In this document: in pieces, positions 23,944 through 32,396 of the stretch
How the letters are laid out: the number at the start of each line of letters is the position of its first letter
How positions within the stretch are numbered: the stretch's first letter is position 1
NCBI RefSeq assembly: GCF_003236385.1
Contig: NZ_POUA01000017.1
Coordinates: 1-42,783, forward strand
Reading direction: 5' to 3'
DNA: 42,783 nt
From: Spongiactinospora gelatinilytica
GTDB taxonomy: Bacteria; Actinomycetota; Actinomycetes; Streptosporangiales; Streptosporangiaceae
Made by a program: the position numbers and the translations under genes
Notes under the pieces: model-generated
The model's database searches: none
What the model was told of the DNA's origin: nothing
The model's input: only the letters and a program-made list of their open reading frames with translations

Positions 23944-24310
23944 TCTCGCGGGACATGGTCGAAAGAGGCCGTGCTTCTCCGGCAGATCGACGACCCCGGC
24001 CAAGGCCAGCCCCGCGAGCACGATCAGGGTGATGGCGAGGACGCCGAGCAGGAGCCAGGCGAGCGGGTGGCCGAGGTTGAGGGTCCACGAGGAGGAGCCG
24101 AGGCGGGCGTGGACGAGGAGGGCCGAATCACGGCGGTTGATGTAGACGGCGCCGGCCAGGAACCAGTGGCGGTCGTCGTCGCGCTGGGCGACGCCGGAGT
24201 CATCCTGTTCCTCGCCGGGCAGAGCGGGCAGCCGGTGACCGGCCTGGCCCACCTTGATCGTCCACGTCAGCCAGCCGCCCAGCAGTACGACGAGCGGGGC
24301 CCGGCGGGAC
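23929..24310 (-). pseudogene. C-terminal remnant of a DUF5808-type membrane protein
   Basis: The minus strand from about 24310 to the stop at 23929 encodes a hydrophobic helix (PLVVLLGGWLTWTIKVGQAG), then the DUF5808 motif DDDRHWFLAGAVYINRRDSA followed by LGSSSWTLNLGHPLAW, a second hydrophobic helix and a short tail. The family usually has about 200-350 residues with an N-terminal DUF1648-like half; that part is missing, replaced by an ABC ATPase stump in another frame. I therefore call it a remnant. The final helix and tail look intact. Confidence 0.6.
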
Positions 24311-24500
24311 GTCGGCGGCGTGCAGATGCGTACAGGCCGGTGATGGGCCCGGTGGTGACCAGCCGCCCGTCGCGGATCACCACCACGTGGTCGGCCATGT
24401 GCTCGATCTCGCCGAGCACATGGCTGGAGACGGCCCGGCCACCGTGCTGGTCCGCTCCCCGCAGACCGGCCTGTTCGCGGCCGGGCTGACGGCGGGCGGG
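24300..24500 (-). pseudogene. Stump of an ABC transporter ATP-binding subunit
   Basis: The minus strand encodes the last third of an ABC ATPase: SSHVLGEIEHMADHVVVIRD, then GRLVTTGPITGLYA. This is the H-loop and the regulatory C-terminal strand pattern of multidrug-type exporters (CcmA/DrrA-like). Walker A, signature and Walker B are absent. The upstream side to about 24600 is scrambled. It is joined at about 24310 to the DUF5808 remnant. Confidence 0.6.
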
Positions 24501-24728
24501 TCCGGGTAGAGCATCCCCTGCCCGGCCTCCTGCGCATCCACGGTCTGAGCACCGCCGAGGTCGCCACCGCAGCCGCCTCCCACGGCATCGCACGCCTCCA
24601 ACACGGCGTCGGCACCTCGGTCTGACACATTCGCGTCACTGCTGAACAGTCTGCGCTGGGACGACCAGGTCGGCAAAGGCGTTCGAGATCTGCCGGCAGG
24701 GCATCCTCCAGGCTTGCGAGGCGGCGAT
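24501..24728. other. Gap with no recognisable gene
   Basis: The plus strand is open to a TGA near 24625 with a translation ending LLRIHGLSTAEVATAAASHG and a short tail, which may be a further fragment, but no family is recognised. Nothing else is supported before the operator repeats at 24729. Confidence 0.4.
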
Positions 24729-24769
24729 GGCAACCTGTAGGTTCCTATTGAAGGCAACCTAAAGGGTGC
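24729..24769. promoter_or_regulatory. Twin operator-like repeats upstream of SRPBCC-ArsR operon
   Basis: GGCAACCT occurs at 24729-24736 and 24753-24760, 24 bases apart. Each copy starts an inverted repeat: AACCT-gt-AGGTT (24732-24743, perfect) and GCAACCT-aa-AGGGTGC (24754-24769, one mismatch). Position just before the operon start and symmetry fit a dimeric ArsR site for autoregulation. Confidence 0.55.
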
Positions 24770-24785
24770 GAAGGAGAGTGCGAGC

Positions 24786-25220
24786 ATGGTTTCGGACGCG
24801 ATCGAACGCGTCGTGGTGCTGCGGCACCCCATCGAGCGGGTGTGGGCGGCGCTGACCACGGCCGAAGGGCTCTCGCGGTGGTTCGGCTCGGTGGCGGAGA
24901 TCGATCTGCGGCCCGGTGGGCGCGCGTTCTTCCGTTGGAACGACCTCGACCAGGAATCCGCCGCCACCATCGTGGTGGTCGACCCACCGCACCGGTTCGC
25001 GTTCAGGTGGGCGATCGAGGGCCTGCCGGAGGATGACGCACCCCGGACGCTTGTGGACTTCACCCTGGAACCGGTGCCGGACGGCACTCGGCTGCGCCTG
25101 GTGGAGAGCGGGTTCGGCCAGGCCGCCGGCGACGTGGCCCGGTCTGCCCACAAGGCCAACAGTCAGGGGTGGGACATGGAACTCGGTGACCTGGAGAACT
25201 ACCTCGATGCGACCGCCTGA
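24786..25220 (+). CDS. SRPBCC/AHSA1-type protein
   Basis: A 144-residue START-like (SRPBCC, AHSA1) protein. The pattern IERVVVLRHPIERVWAALTT at residues 6-25, GLSRWFGSVAEIDLRPGGRAFFRW near 28-51 and TLVDFTLEPVPDGTRLRLVESGF near 87-109 is that of the family, which forms a hydrophobic cavity for a small ligand. ATG 24786 is preceded by gaaggagag. The stop overlaps the ArsR start by 14 bases. In actinomycetes SRPBCC and ArsR genes are commonly paired, usually with ArsR first; the order is reversed here. Confidence 0.9.
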   Translation: MVSDAIERVVVLRHPIERVWAALTTAEGLSRWFGSVAEIDLRPGGRAFFRWNDLDQESAATIVVVDPPHRFAFRWAIEGLPEDDAPRTLVDFTLEPVPDGTRLRLVESGFGQAAGDVARSAHKANSQGWDMELGDLENYLDATA

Positions 25221-25578
25221 CGTGGACGAGCAGGCCGTGGCGGTGTTCGCGGCGCTCACCGATCCAACGCGGCGGGCGCTGCTGGAGGAACTCGCCCGCG
25301 CCGGACCCGCGACCGTCACCGATCTCGCGCGACGGCTGCCGATCAGCCGCCAGGCGGTCGCCAAGCACCTGGGCCAGCTCGCCGAAGCGGGCCTCATCAG
25401 CTCCGGCGAACCGGCCGGCCGCCGCCATCCCTACCGGTTGGAACCAGCCGCCATTCGCACCGCCCAGGTGTGGCTGGGCAGACTCGCCAACAGGTGGGAC
25501 GACCGGCTGGCCGCGCTGGAAGACGTACTGGACGCCACCGACACGAACCGAGGAGTCACCCACCATGAGCAAGCCTGA
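25207..25578 (+). CDS. ArsR-family winged-helix regulator
   Basis: A 123-residue metal-independent ArsR-type regulator: AVFAALTDPTRRALLEELAR near residues 13-32, then the HTH VTDLARRLPISRQAVAKHLGQLAEAGLI near 37-64 and a wing GRRHPYRLEP near 71-80. No metal-binding Cys cluster is seen. ATG 25207 lies within the end of the SRPBCC gene, and the stop overlaps the VOC gene start by 14 bases, so the three genes form one unit. The upstream inverted repeats at 24729-24769 are its probable target. Confidence 0.92.
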   Translation: MRPPDVDEQAVAVFAALTDPTRRALLEELARAGPATVTDLARRLPISRQAVAKHLGQLAEAGLISSGEPAGRRHPYRLEPAAIRTAQVWLGRLANRWDDRLAALEDVLDATDTNRGVTHHEQA

Positions 25579-25954
25579 ATTCACGGCCGGCCTGAACATC
25601 GCCATGAAGATCCCCAAGGCACAGTACGAGGCCACCGTGGCCTTCTACCGCGACACCCTGGGCTTCGACGTCAAAGAAGACGACGTCTCCTACGCTCCGA
25701 CCGTCTCCAGAACCCATTCGGTCCGGTTCGGACCCAACACGCTGTGGCTGGACTGTGTCGACAACTACAGCCGGCCCGACCTGTGGCTACAGCTCCACAC
25801 CGACGACCTGGACGCGGCAGCGAGCGAACTGGCCGACATCGGTATCCACCCGTGCGACGAGGTCGAACCCCTGGAGAACCTCGATTCCAGAACCCACTGG
25901 ATCAAGAACCCGGCCGGTGTCGTACACCTGCTCGCGGAGTCCGGCCGATCCTGA
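25565..25954 (+). CDS. VOC-superfamily (glyoxalase-like) protein
   Basis: A 129-residue vicinal-oxygen-chelate protein with one glyoxalase module repeated as two half-folds: AMKIPKAQYEATVAFYRDTL at residues 13-32 and WLQLHTDDLDAAASELADIG near 74-93, ending with WIKNPAGVVHLLAES. It could be a dioxygenase, glyoxalase, fosfomycin-type or bleomycin-type resistance protein; metal ligands cannot be assigned safely. It is the third gene of the SRPBCC-ArsR operon. Confidence 0.85.
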   Translation: MSKPEFTAGLNIAMKIPKAQYEATVAFYRDTLGFDVKEDDVSYAPTVSRTHSVRFGPNTLWLDCVDNYSRPDLWLQLHTDDLDAAASELADIGIHPCDEVEPLENLDSRTHWIKNPAGVVHLLAESGRS

Positions 25955-25969
25955 TGCGATCGACCAGGC

Positions 25970-25982
25970 GCCCCGCCGGGGC
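25970..25982 (+). terminator. Small GC hairpin after the VOC gene
   Basis: GCCCC-gcc-GGGGC, 16 bases after the VOC stop. Short and without a T-run; a weak terminator at best. The gap 25955-26073 holds nothing else. Confidence 0.3.
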
Positions 25983-26073
25983 ACCACTGAATCCGGTCCG
26001 AGGCCGCCGGAGCGCCCTCTGACCTGGGCCGAACGACCGGTCGAAAAAGGTTCAGGGACAGGATGTGATCTTC

Positions 26074-26874
26074 CTATCTGGTCTTCTCAAGCGACGCCGG
26101 GGGTGACTCCGGTGATCTCCCCTCGTCCTCGCCGAGGTACGCGTCGATGACATCAGGCCGCTGGAAGACTTCCCGCGGCGGCCCTTCCGCGAGGATTCCA
26201 CCGCCGCTGAGCACGGTTATGCGGTCACAGATGTCCGTTACGACCCGCACGTTGTGCTCGACGATCAGCACCGTCAGCCCGGATTCGCGCAGCCACTCCA
26301 GCCGGGTGCGCAGGACCTCGATCTCGTGGTCGTTCATACCAGATGTCGGCTCATCCAGGACGAGCAGGCGAGGGCGCACCATCAGCGCCCGGGCGATGTC
26401 GATCATCTTCAGGTCGCCGCTCGCGATCGTACCGAGTTCTCGCTCCAGCAGATCGGGGCTGAGGCCGAGCGAAGTCAGTGCCTGTTCACAACGCTGGGCG
26501 AACATGTGCCGCTGATGCGCGGCCTTCCACGGCCGGAACGCCACCGTGTGCCACTGTAGGGTCCTGATCTGGTGCTCGCCCAGCCTGAGCAGATCGGCGA
26601 CGGTCATGTCGTCGGGGGCCTTTGGATTTTGGAAGGTGCGTCCGAGTCCTTTGCCCACCCTCCGGTGGGCCGCCAGCCCGTTCAACCGCCTGCCGTCCAG
26701 TGTGATCGTTCCCGTGCAGTCGACGAATCCACTGATCGCGTTCAGCAGTGTGGTCTTGCCGGACCCGTTCGGTCCGATCAGCCCGTGGATCTGGCCGCGG
26801 GTGACCGCGACGGAGACGTCTCGGAGCACGTGGGCACCGCCGAAACGAACATTGAGTCGCGTGATTTCCAGCAC
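26074..26874 (-). CDS. livG: LivG-type ABC transporter ATPase
   Basis: A 266-residue ATP-binding subunit of a branched-chain-amino-acid-type (HAAT) importer. Walker A is GPNGSGKT at residues 34-41, the LivG-type GLGRTFQNPKAPDDMTVADLL follows near 78-98, the signature position reads ASGDLKMIDIARALM near 160-175 (in place of canonical SGGQ), Walker B is LLVLDEPTSGM near 180-190 and the H-loop is in VLIVEHNVRVV. The shortened signature (ASGD) is a little unusual but common enough in LivG relatives. GTG 26874 overlaps the LivM stop by one base. It energises uptake with LivF. Confidence 0.9.
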   Translation of the reverse strand: MLEITRLNVRFGGAHVLRDVSVAVTRGQIHGLIGPNGSGKTTLLNAISGFVDCTGTITLDGRRLNGLAAHRRVGKGLGRTFQNPKAPDDMTVADLLRLGEHQIRTLQWHTVAFRPWKAAHQRHMFAQRCEQALTSLGLSPDLLERELGTIASGDLKMIDIARALMVRPRLLVLDEPTSGMNDHEIEVLRTRLEWLRESGLTVLIVEHNVRVVTDICDRITVLSGGGILAEGPPREVFQRPDVIDAYLGEDEGRSPESPPASLEKTR

Positions 26875-27899
26875 TATGCCTCCTCCTGCCTGGTACGAGC
26901 GCGGCGAATTCGGCCGCCCAGCCTGCCGGCCACGGCTTTCCCGACACCCGCCACGCCACCGGGCAGCAGCAACAGCAACAGCAACGTGGCCAGTCCGTAC
27001 ACCAGGCCGCTCGCCTCGGCGAGATCGAGCATGCCGCGCGAGGCATAGGTGAGCACCACCGCCGCGACCACTGTTCCCATGCTCGACGACGCCCCGCCGA
27101 ACACCACGATCAACAGCAGCAGGACCGCCGCGCCGAGACCGAAATCCTGCGGGCCCACATACCCGTTCAGAATGGCCAGCAGCGCACCGGCGAGACCGGC
27201 GAGGCCCCCGGAGACGATCGTGGCCAGAGTCCGGCTCCTGTCGATGGCGACGCCCGCGGCCTTGGCCATGTACTCGTCTGCCGCCGCCGCCTTGAGTGAC
27301 AGGCCGAATCTGGATTTCCGCAGGCAGTGCACCAGGTACGCGCACCCGGCGACCAGCGGAACCGCCAGCAGGATGAAGTATCGCGGGTCGGCCAGCTGTA
27401 GGCCCAACAGCGAGACCAGGGCGACGGGGTGGCCGTTGGAACCACCGGTGACCGAACTCTCGTTGACGAGTACCAGCCGCACGCCCTCGGCCAGGGCGAG
27501 TGTCGCCAGCGCGAAGTAGTGTGACTTGGTCCGCGCACCTACGACACCGCTGAGCCCTGAAACGGCCGCGCCTGCCACAACGGCCAGCAGCAGCGCGGGC
27601 AGGAGGCCGATCGTGTCCAGGGCGATCAGCGCGACGGTGTAACCGCCCACGGCCATGATCGCGGCCTGTGCCAGCGACAGCATGCCGGCGAGTCCGAACA
27701 CCACGGTGAGGCCGAGTGCCGCGATCGCGTACACACAGGCGAGCGAGATGGTCATCAGGGTGGTGTCAGGCGCGCCGCTCAACGCGACCATGAAGACGGC
27801 CGCTGTCACCGCGAAGCCCAACGGGCCGCGCACCGGCTGAAGCCCCTGGGCCCGCCGCCGCCAGCCGCGGTAGGCGGCCGATCGAGTAATCGAGCTCAT
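26874..27899 (-). CDS. livM: LivM-type ABC permease
   Basis: A 341-residue permease with eight or nine transmembrane segments. Family marks include SLACVYAIAALGLTVVFGLAGMLSLAQAAIMAVGGY near residues 52-87 and the coupling segment FGLSLKAAAADEYMAKAAGV near 197-216. A long basic N-terminus precedes the first helix. ATG 27899 overlaps the LivH stop by 4 bases and its stop overlaps the LivG start. It forms the membrane channel with LivH. Confidence 0.92.
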   Translation of the reverse strand: MSSITRSAAYRGWRRRAQGLQPVRGPLGFAVTAAVFMVALSGAPDTTLMTISLACVYAIAALGLTVVFGLAGMLSLAQAAIMAVGGYTVALIALDTIGLLPALLLAVVAGAAVSGLSGVVGARTKSHYFALATLALAEGVRLVLVNESSVTGGSNGHPVALVSLLGLQLADPRYFILLAVPLVAGCAYLVHCLRKSRFGLSLKAAAADEYMAKAAGVAIDRSRTLATIVSGGLAGLAGALLAILNGYVGPQDFGLGAAVLLLLIVVFGGASSSMGTVVAAVVLTYASRGMLDLAEASGLVYGLATLLLLLLLPGGVAGVGKAVAGRLGGRIRRARTRQEEA

Positions 27900-28777
27900 A
27901 CCTGCCGCACCGCCTCGATGTCATCGCCGAACAGTCCTCGTACTCGAACCAGCAGCACGAGGGCCATGACGAGGTAGGCGACGCCGAGACCGTACCCGGC
28001 GCTGAGATAGACCTGGGTCATGTTGATGAGCAGCGCGATCAGGAAGCCGCCGACGAGCGCGCCGGGCAGACTGCCGAGGCCGCCGAGAACGGCGGCGCTG
28101 AACCCGATGGTGCTGAGTTCCAGACCGCCTGTGGGCTTGAGCCCGGTGACCGGTGCGATCAGCACGCCGGCGAGACCGGCCAGGACTCCGCCGAGCACGA
28201 ACGACAACAGGTACATCCGAGCCGGGCTGACCCCGAACAGGGTGACCACCTCGGGGTCCTGTGCGCAGCCGCGCATCGCCCTTCCCACCTTGGTCGTGGC
28301 GATGATCCACAGCAACGGCAGCACGACCGCCCCGGTGATCCCGACGATGACGACCTGGTTCGGTGTGATCGACAGACCGGAGATCCGCCAGGGCTCGTCG
28401 GAGGCGAGGCTTTCGAGGTAGAGCGGCTGACTTCCCCAGACGAGGCTGGTCACGGCCTCGATCACGATCGCGACGGCGACCGTGGCCAAGATCGGCACAC
28501 TGATGTGGCGGGTACGGAGCGGCGCGAGGACCACCCGGTCCATCACAAAGGCGAACGCCGCCGCGGCGAGCACGCCGCCGAGCACCGCGACGGGCATGGC
28601 CAGGCCGAGCTTCAGGAGGCTGTAGGACACGTACGGGGCCAGGATCGCGATGCTGCCGTGCGCGAAGTTGACCAGTTTCGTCGTCTGGTAGATCAGTGAG
28701 AAGCCCACCGCGATGAGGGCGTAGATCGCACCCGCCGCGACCGCACTGATGATCGTCTGTCCGAAGATCGCCATCAT
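27896..28777 (-). CDS. livH: LivH-type ABC permease
   Basis: A 293-residue permease with about eight membrane segments. The N-terminal AAGAIYALIAVGFSLIYQTTKLVNFAHGS near residues 14-42 is diagnostic of LivH, and the coupling helix region KVGRAMRGCAQDPEVVTLFGV near 163-183 contacts the ATPases. It is translationally coupled with LivM by ATGA. The periplasmic binding protein gene lies 40 bases upstream on the same strand. Confidence 0.93.
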   Translation of the reverse strand: MMAIFGQTIISAVAAGAIYALIAVGFSLIYQTTKLVNFAHGSIAILAPYVSYSLLKLGLAMPVAVLGGVLAAAAFAFVMDRVVLAPLRTRHISVPILATVAVAIVIEAVTSLVWGSQPLYLESLASDEPWRISGLSITPNQVVIVGITGAVVLPLLWIIATTKVGRAMRGCAQDPEVVTLFGVSPARMYLLSFVLGGVLAGLAGVLIAPVTGLKPTGGLELSTIGFSAAVLGGLGSLPGALVGGFLIALLINMTQVYLSAGYGLGVAYLVMALVLLVRVRGLFGDDIEAVRQV

Positions 28778-28817
28778 CGACCTGCCCGGATGTCATGCCG
28801 CCGCAACGAGACCACGG

Positions 28818-29999
28818 TCATTCGGCGTCTTCGGGAAGCAGGACGTCGACGAGCTTGCGCTTTCCGTTCTCCCAGGTCCCGGTGAGGACGAGCGGGTTGA
28901 CCGGGTCGCCCTTCTCGTCGAAGGCGAAGTCACCCATCGGCAGGTCGGGGATCTTAACCTTCCGGTAGGCGGCGTTGAACGCCTCCGCGGATCGTCCTGC
29001 CCCCGGGTTGCTACGCAAGGTGCTCAACATGGTGACGGCCATGGTGTAGAAGGATGCGCAGTCCGCGTTCGGCGGGTAGCCGAAGCGGTCCTCCCATTTC
29101 TTGCTGAAGCCTCGTGCCGCGTCCGACCATTCGGGGAGGAACGGAGTCGAGTAGGTGATCTTGTTCGCGAGCTCGGGGCCGACGGTCTTCAAAAAGGTGT
29201 CGCTGGAGGCGGTCGTCGGGAAGTAGAGCTTGGCGTCCAGGCCGAGCTGATAGGCCTGTTTGGCCAGGCGTGCGGCCTGTAGGTCGTAGCCCTCCATGTA
29301 GGCCACACCGATACCGGCGCGTTTCAGCGCGAGCAACTGCCCGGCGTAGTCGGTGGCGGCGTACTCATAGGTCGAATTCACCGCCGGGGTGACGCCGAGG
29401 TCGGCGAAGCCGGCTGTGATCGTCTTGTTGTTGGCCAGCCCGTAAGGGGTCGTGTCGGTGATGACACCGACCTTGCCCTTCTTGTCCGACTTATCGTGAA
29501 TCCACTTTGCGTAGATCTTGTTGGTCAGCCCGTCGTGAGTTTGCACGCGGAAGATGTACTTGTTGCCCTCCGCGGTCAGCGACGGATCGAAGCTGCCGGA
29601 CACGATGGACACTTTCTTGGCTTGGGTGAGCGGTATCGCCGCTCGGGTGTCACCGGAACAGACGGTGATCACAGCGATGGGGTTCTTGGCGAGGACCGTG
29701 CGGGTGGCGGCGACCGCGGCGGACGGCTCGCATTTGGCATCGGACTTGGCGAGCGCGATCGGTCTGCCGCCGGCTTCGCGGCCGAGCTCACCGAAGGCGA
29801 GCTCCCATGCGTCGTCAAGCCATTCGCCATAATAGGCCGCGTCACCGGAGTAAGGCGCCGCTATTCCCACCGTGATCGGAGCGTCTTCCGCCGCCTCGGT
29901 GCCGCTGCCGCATCCGGTCAGGGCGAGGGCGGTGACAGCACCTCCGGCTATCAGCGTCGTGACCCTGCGGGCTGGGTCATGGCCGTGCGTGGTTCTCAT
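28818..29999 (-). CDS. livK: LivK-type substrate-binding lipoprotein
   Basis: A 393-residue binding protein of the branched-chain-amino-acid type (ANF-receptor fold). The N-terminus has a basic start, a hydrophobic stretch and the lipobox ALTGC at about residues 26-30, so it is a membrane-anchored lipoprotein. The mature part begins PITVGIAAPYSGDAAYYGEW, with AVITVCSGDTRAAIPLTQ near 135 and GKVGVITDTTPYGLA near 195. Family members bind Leu-type amino acids, amides, urea or aromatic acids; the ligand here is unknown, but a gene set for cyclic amine or amide breakdown sits across the GntR gene. Confidence 0.92.
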   Translation of the reverse strand: MRTTHGHDPARRVTTLIAGGAVTALALTGCGSGTEAAEDAPITVGIAAPYSGDAAYYGEWLDDAWELAFGELGREAGGRPIALAKSDAKCEPSAAVAATRTVLAKNPIAVITVCSGDTRAAIPLTQAKKVSIVSGSFDPSLTAEGNKYIFRVQTHDGLTNKIYAKWIHDKSDKKGKVGVITDTTPYGLANNKTITAGFADLGVTPAVNSTYEYAATDYAGQLLALKRAGIGVAYMEGYDLQAARLAKQAYQLGLDAKLYFPTTASSDTFLKTVGPELANKITYSTPFLPEWSDAARGFSKKWEDRFGYPPNADCASFYTMAVTMLSTLRSNPGAGRSAEAFNAAYRKVKIPDLPMGDFAFDEKGDPVNPLVLTGTWENGKRKLVDVLLPEDAE

Positions 30000-30103
30000 C
30001 TTTCACTTCCGATTTTCTGAGCCTCGGGCCGGCGGCCATCACCGAACCCCACATCGTTGGTCGTCGCCGCGCCGGCGGGTCGTCATGACCATCCCCGCCG
30101 GCG

Positions 30104-30886
30104 TCACGCCTGCCGGGCGTCGCCCACACCGAGATAGCCGTCTCGAAGTCGATCCGCGGCCAGCAGTTCGGCGGCGGCTCCGGTCAGCACTCCTCGCCCC
30201 TCGTCGAGAACCATTCCTCGATCCGCCGTGCGCAGGCTCTTGCGGACGTTCTGCTCGACGAGAAGAATCGCGGTGCCGCCTTTCGCGATCTTGGACATTT
30301 CCTCGAGTACGTCCTGCTGGTAGGCGGGTGACAACCCCGTCAACGGCTCGTCCAGCAGCAGCGCCACCGGCCGTGACATGAGCGCCCGGCCTATCGCGAG
30401 CAGTTGCTGTTCACCGCCGCTGAGGGTTCCCGCCCGACGCGCGCCCCAGGTCGCGAGGGCGGGCAGCATGGCAAGAACGTCGTCCAACGCCGACGCCAGG
30501 GCGGTACGGGAATGCTGATATCCGCCGAGTTTCAAGTTGTCCAGTGCCGTCATTCCGGGGATCACCCGTCGTCCAGCCGGAACATGGGCGATTCCACTGC
30601 GGGCGACTCGTTCGGCGGACAGGCCGGTGAAATCCCGCCCCTGCAAACGCACACTCCCTCGCCTGCAGGGCAACAGGCCCGACAGCGCGCGCAGCAACGT
30701 GGTCTTGCCCGCCCCGTTGCGACCGACCACCGCGAAGATCTCGCCTGCTCCCACCGTGAGCGACAGGTCGCGCAGAATGGCTGGGCCCCGGTGGTAGCCG
30801 ACCTCGATCCCGCTGACGACCAAGCCCTGCTCGGCACGCACAGCAGGATCTTCCTTGGGTCGCTCCTTGCCCGCTTTCCACAGCAT
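30104..30886 (-). CDS. livF: LivF-type ABC transporter ATPase
   Basis: A 260-residue ATPase of the LivF type. Walker A is GRNGAGKT at 55-62; the signature LSGGEQQLLAIGRALMSRP lies near 155-173, Walker B is ALLLDEPLTGLSP and the H-loop is in AILLVEQNV. The N-terminal 20 residues are a charged extension. I chose ATG 30886 because ggagg lies 8 bases upstream; GTG 30895 overlaps that site. Placed first in the importer operon (F-K-H-M-G order), with the promoter at 30921-30950. An in-between gap of about 100 bases separates it from the binding protein gene. Confidence 0.92.
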   Translation of the reverse strand: MLWKAGKERPKEDPAVRAEQGLVVSGIEVGYHRGPAILRDLSLTVGAGEIFAVVGRNGAGKTTLLRALSGLLPCRRGSVRLQGRDFTGLSAERVARSGIAHVPAGRRVIPGMTALDNLKLGGYQHSRTALASALDDVLAMLPALATWGARRAGTLSGGEQQLLAIGRALMSRPVALLLDEPLTGLSPAYQQDVLEEMSKIAKGGTAILLVEQNVRKSLRTADRGMVLDEGRGVLTGAAAELLAADRLRDGYLGVGDARQA

Positions 30887-30920
30887 CTTCCCCACCTCCG
30901 GGGATGGTTCTGTCGATCGA

Positions 30921-30950
30921 TGTATAATACTTTTTATATTCCATAGTCAA
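30921..30950 (-). promoter_or_regulatory. Strong predicted promoter of the Liv importer operon
   Basis: On the minus strand TTGACT (30945-30950) and TTATAC (30922-30927) are 17 bases apart; TATACA with an 18-base spacer is an equal choice. The segment is strikingly AT-rich for this genome. CATAGTC at 30942-30948 overlaps the -35 box and recurs before the GntR gene. Confidence 0.65.
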
Positions 30951-30954
30951 TGGC

Positions 30955-31600
30955 GAGAGGTCTCGCCGACTGCCCGCGCACAGGCGAGATCACCTATCGG
31001 GAAGGCGGTTCGGCGAAACGCGTCGATGTCCGCGGGTTTCGCGTCGACGACGGGCGCGTGGATGTCGGCCGTGGCCTCGTGGCCCCAAGGGCCGGCCTCG
31101 CGTCGACGCCGCCCGCGTCGGCGGGTTCGCCCAGGCCGATGTTGCCGGGGCGTGGCCGGCAGGAGTCCTTCATCCGTCCGAGGTGGTGAGCGAGAAGGGT
31201 GGCGCGGCTGACTTCGAGTGCCATGGCGGCGAGTTTCTGTTGAGCGGGCGGAAAAGACGCGATCGGCCCGCCGTACCGAGCACGGTCGGCGCCGTGGTCG
31301 AATGCGGCCGAGACGCAGGCTCGCGGGTCCGGCGTGGCCGGGTGTTCTTCTGTTCCTCCGAGCTCCGTCGGCGGATCGCGCAGATCGACGGTGAGCCCGG
31401 TGCGGAAACGTGGCCGCGAGGTCCGCGGGGAACGGTCGCTCCAGCGAACCGGCCGCCGACGCGAGGGATCACCCGCTCGGCGAAGTAGGCGCGCACAGTG
31501 CCGTGGTCCAGGCGCTCCTCATCGCCCAGCGATACGTCAACGGCAGGGAAATGGCTAAGGTCGGTCCGGGCGGGCGCGGGGTGGTGATCATCACCCTCCT
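30955..31600 (-). pseudogene. Decayed acyl-CoA dehydrogenase, glutaryl-CoA dehydrogenase-like
   Basis: The 780-base gap between the importer and the GntR gene holds a broken acyl-CoA dehydrogenase on the minus strand. Fragments in order: VSLGDEERLDHGTVRAYFAERVIPRV from about 31545 (N-terminal helix), SICAIRRRSSEEQK near 31370 (the SEEQK signature), then after a frame change PPAQQKLAAMALEVSRATLL and AHHLGRMKDS near 31240-31155, and in a third frame ATADIHAPVVDAKPADIDAF near 31075-31015 (the YEGT..IH end of glutaryl-CoA dehydrogenases), stopping near 30955. About 650 of the expected 1170 bases remain, so the flavin and catalytic regions are lost. The enzyme would once have oxidised a dicarboxylic acyl-CoA, plausibly the end of the neighbouring pathway. 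Confidence 0.65.
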
Positions 31601-31617
31601 GCCATAGTCTGTAAAAT
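31583..31617. promoter_or_regulatory. Putative promoter/operator of the GntR gene
   Basis: GGTGAT-c-ATCACC (31583-31595) is a perfect inverted repeat around one base. CATAGTC follows at 31603-31609 and a TAAAAT -10-like box at 31612-31617. No good -35 box is seen. Position 57-90 bases before the GntR start suits autoregulation. Confidence 0.4.
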
Positions 31618-31673
31618 ATAGAGCTAAGCATGCAAGGTTCACATCCGGCAAGCAAGCCCACCTTGGGGAGAGC

Positions 31674-32369
31674 ATGAGTTTGCCCGAGTTCACGCCGCGG
31701 GAGTCAGTGCGGCGCCGTCGGCTCACCGCTCGCGACGTGGTCGCGGAAGAACTGCGGCGCGGGATCGTGAGCGGGCGGCTGCCGCCCGGCACCAAGTTGA
31801 CTCCACAGGAGGTGGCTGAGCGGCTCGGAGTGAGCCAGACGCCCGCCAGAGAGGCGATCCAGCTTCTGACGAGCGAGGGCCTCATTCAGAACGACGCGTT
31901 CCGCGGCGCGCAGGTCTCCCCGTTGACCGTCGAGGAGTACGAAGAGCTCTATCTCATGCGGATCGGCATCGAGGGCTTCGCGGCACGACTCGGGGCCGAG
32001 CGCATCGCCCGCGAAGGCGTCGAGCAGATGGCGGAGCTGCTGACCGAGATGGAGCACGCGGCCAGGGCGGCCGACTTCGACCGCTTCTATGAGGCCGATC
32101 ATCAATTCCACCGGCTGCACTACCGCGCGACCAACCGCGAGTCGCTCGTTCGCCGCATCATGAACCTGCGGGTCGCGACGGAGCGCTATGCCCGGGTCGC
32201 GTACCGAATGCCCAAGGTCAGCATGGAAGACACCCTGGCGAACCACCGATCGCTGCTCGATGCCGTTCGCGCAGGTGACGGTTCCACCTGCGAGGCCGTG
32301 CTCAAAGAAGATCTCAGTCGCACGCTCGACGCCTTCACGAAGGGCTTCCCGCTCGACGACGCGCAGTAG
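31674..32369 (+). CDS. GntR-family regulator, FCD type (FadR/VanR-like)
   Basis: A 231-residue regulator. The N-terminal winged helix covers about residues 18-85: DVVAEELRRGIVSGRLPPGTKLTPQEVAERLGVSQTPAREAIQLLTSEGLI is the classical GntR pattern. The all-helical FCD ligand domain (residues 95-220) has EELYLMRIGIEGFAARLGAERIA and the metal-binding set that includes Asp/His in DRFYEADHQFHRLHYRATN and the His of ANHRSLLDAVRAGD. FCD proteins usually bind carboxylic acids. It sits between the divergent importer operon and the catabolic operon, both with AT-rich promoters carrying ATAGTC, so it very likely represses both. Confidence 0.93.
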   Translation: MSLPEFTPRESVRRRRLTARDVVAEELRRGIVSGRLPPGTKLTPQEVAERLGVSQTPAREAIQLLTSEGLIQNDAFRGAQVSPLTVEEYEELYLMRIGIEGFAARLGAERIAREGVEQMAELLTEMEHAARAADFDRFYEADHQFHRLHYRATNRESLVRRIMNLRVATERYARVAYRMPKVSMEDTLANHRSLLDAVRAGDGSTCEAVLKEDLSRTLDAFTKGFPLDDAQ

Positions 32370-32396
32370 CCGGCGGCTCCGGGTCGCTCCCACCCA

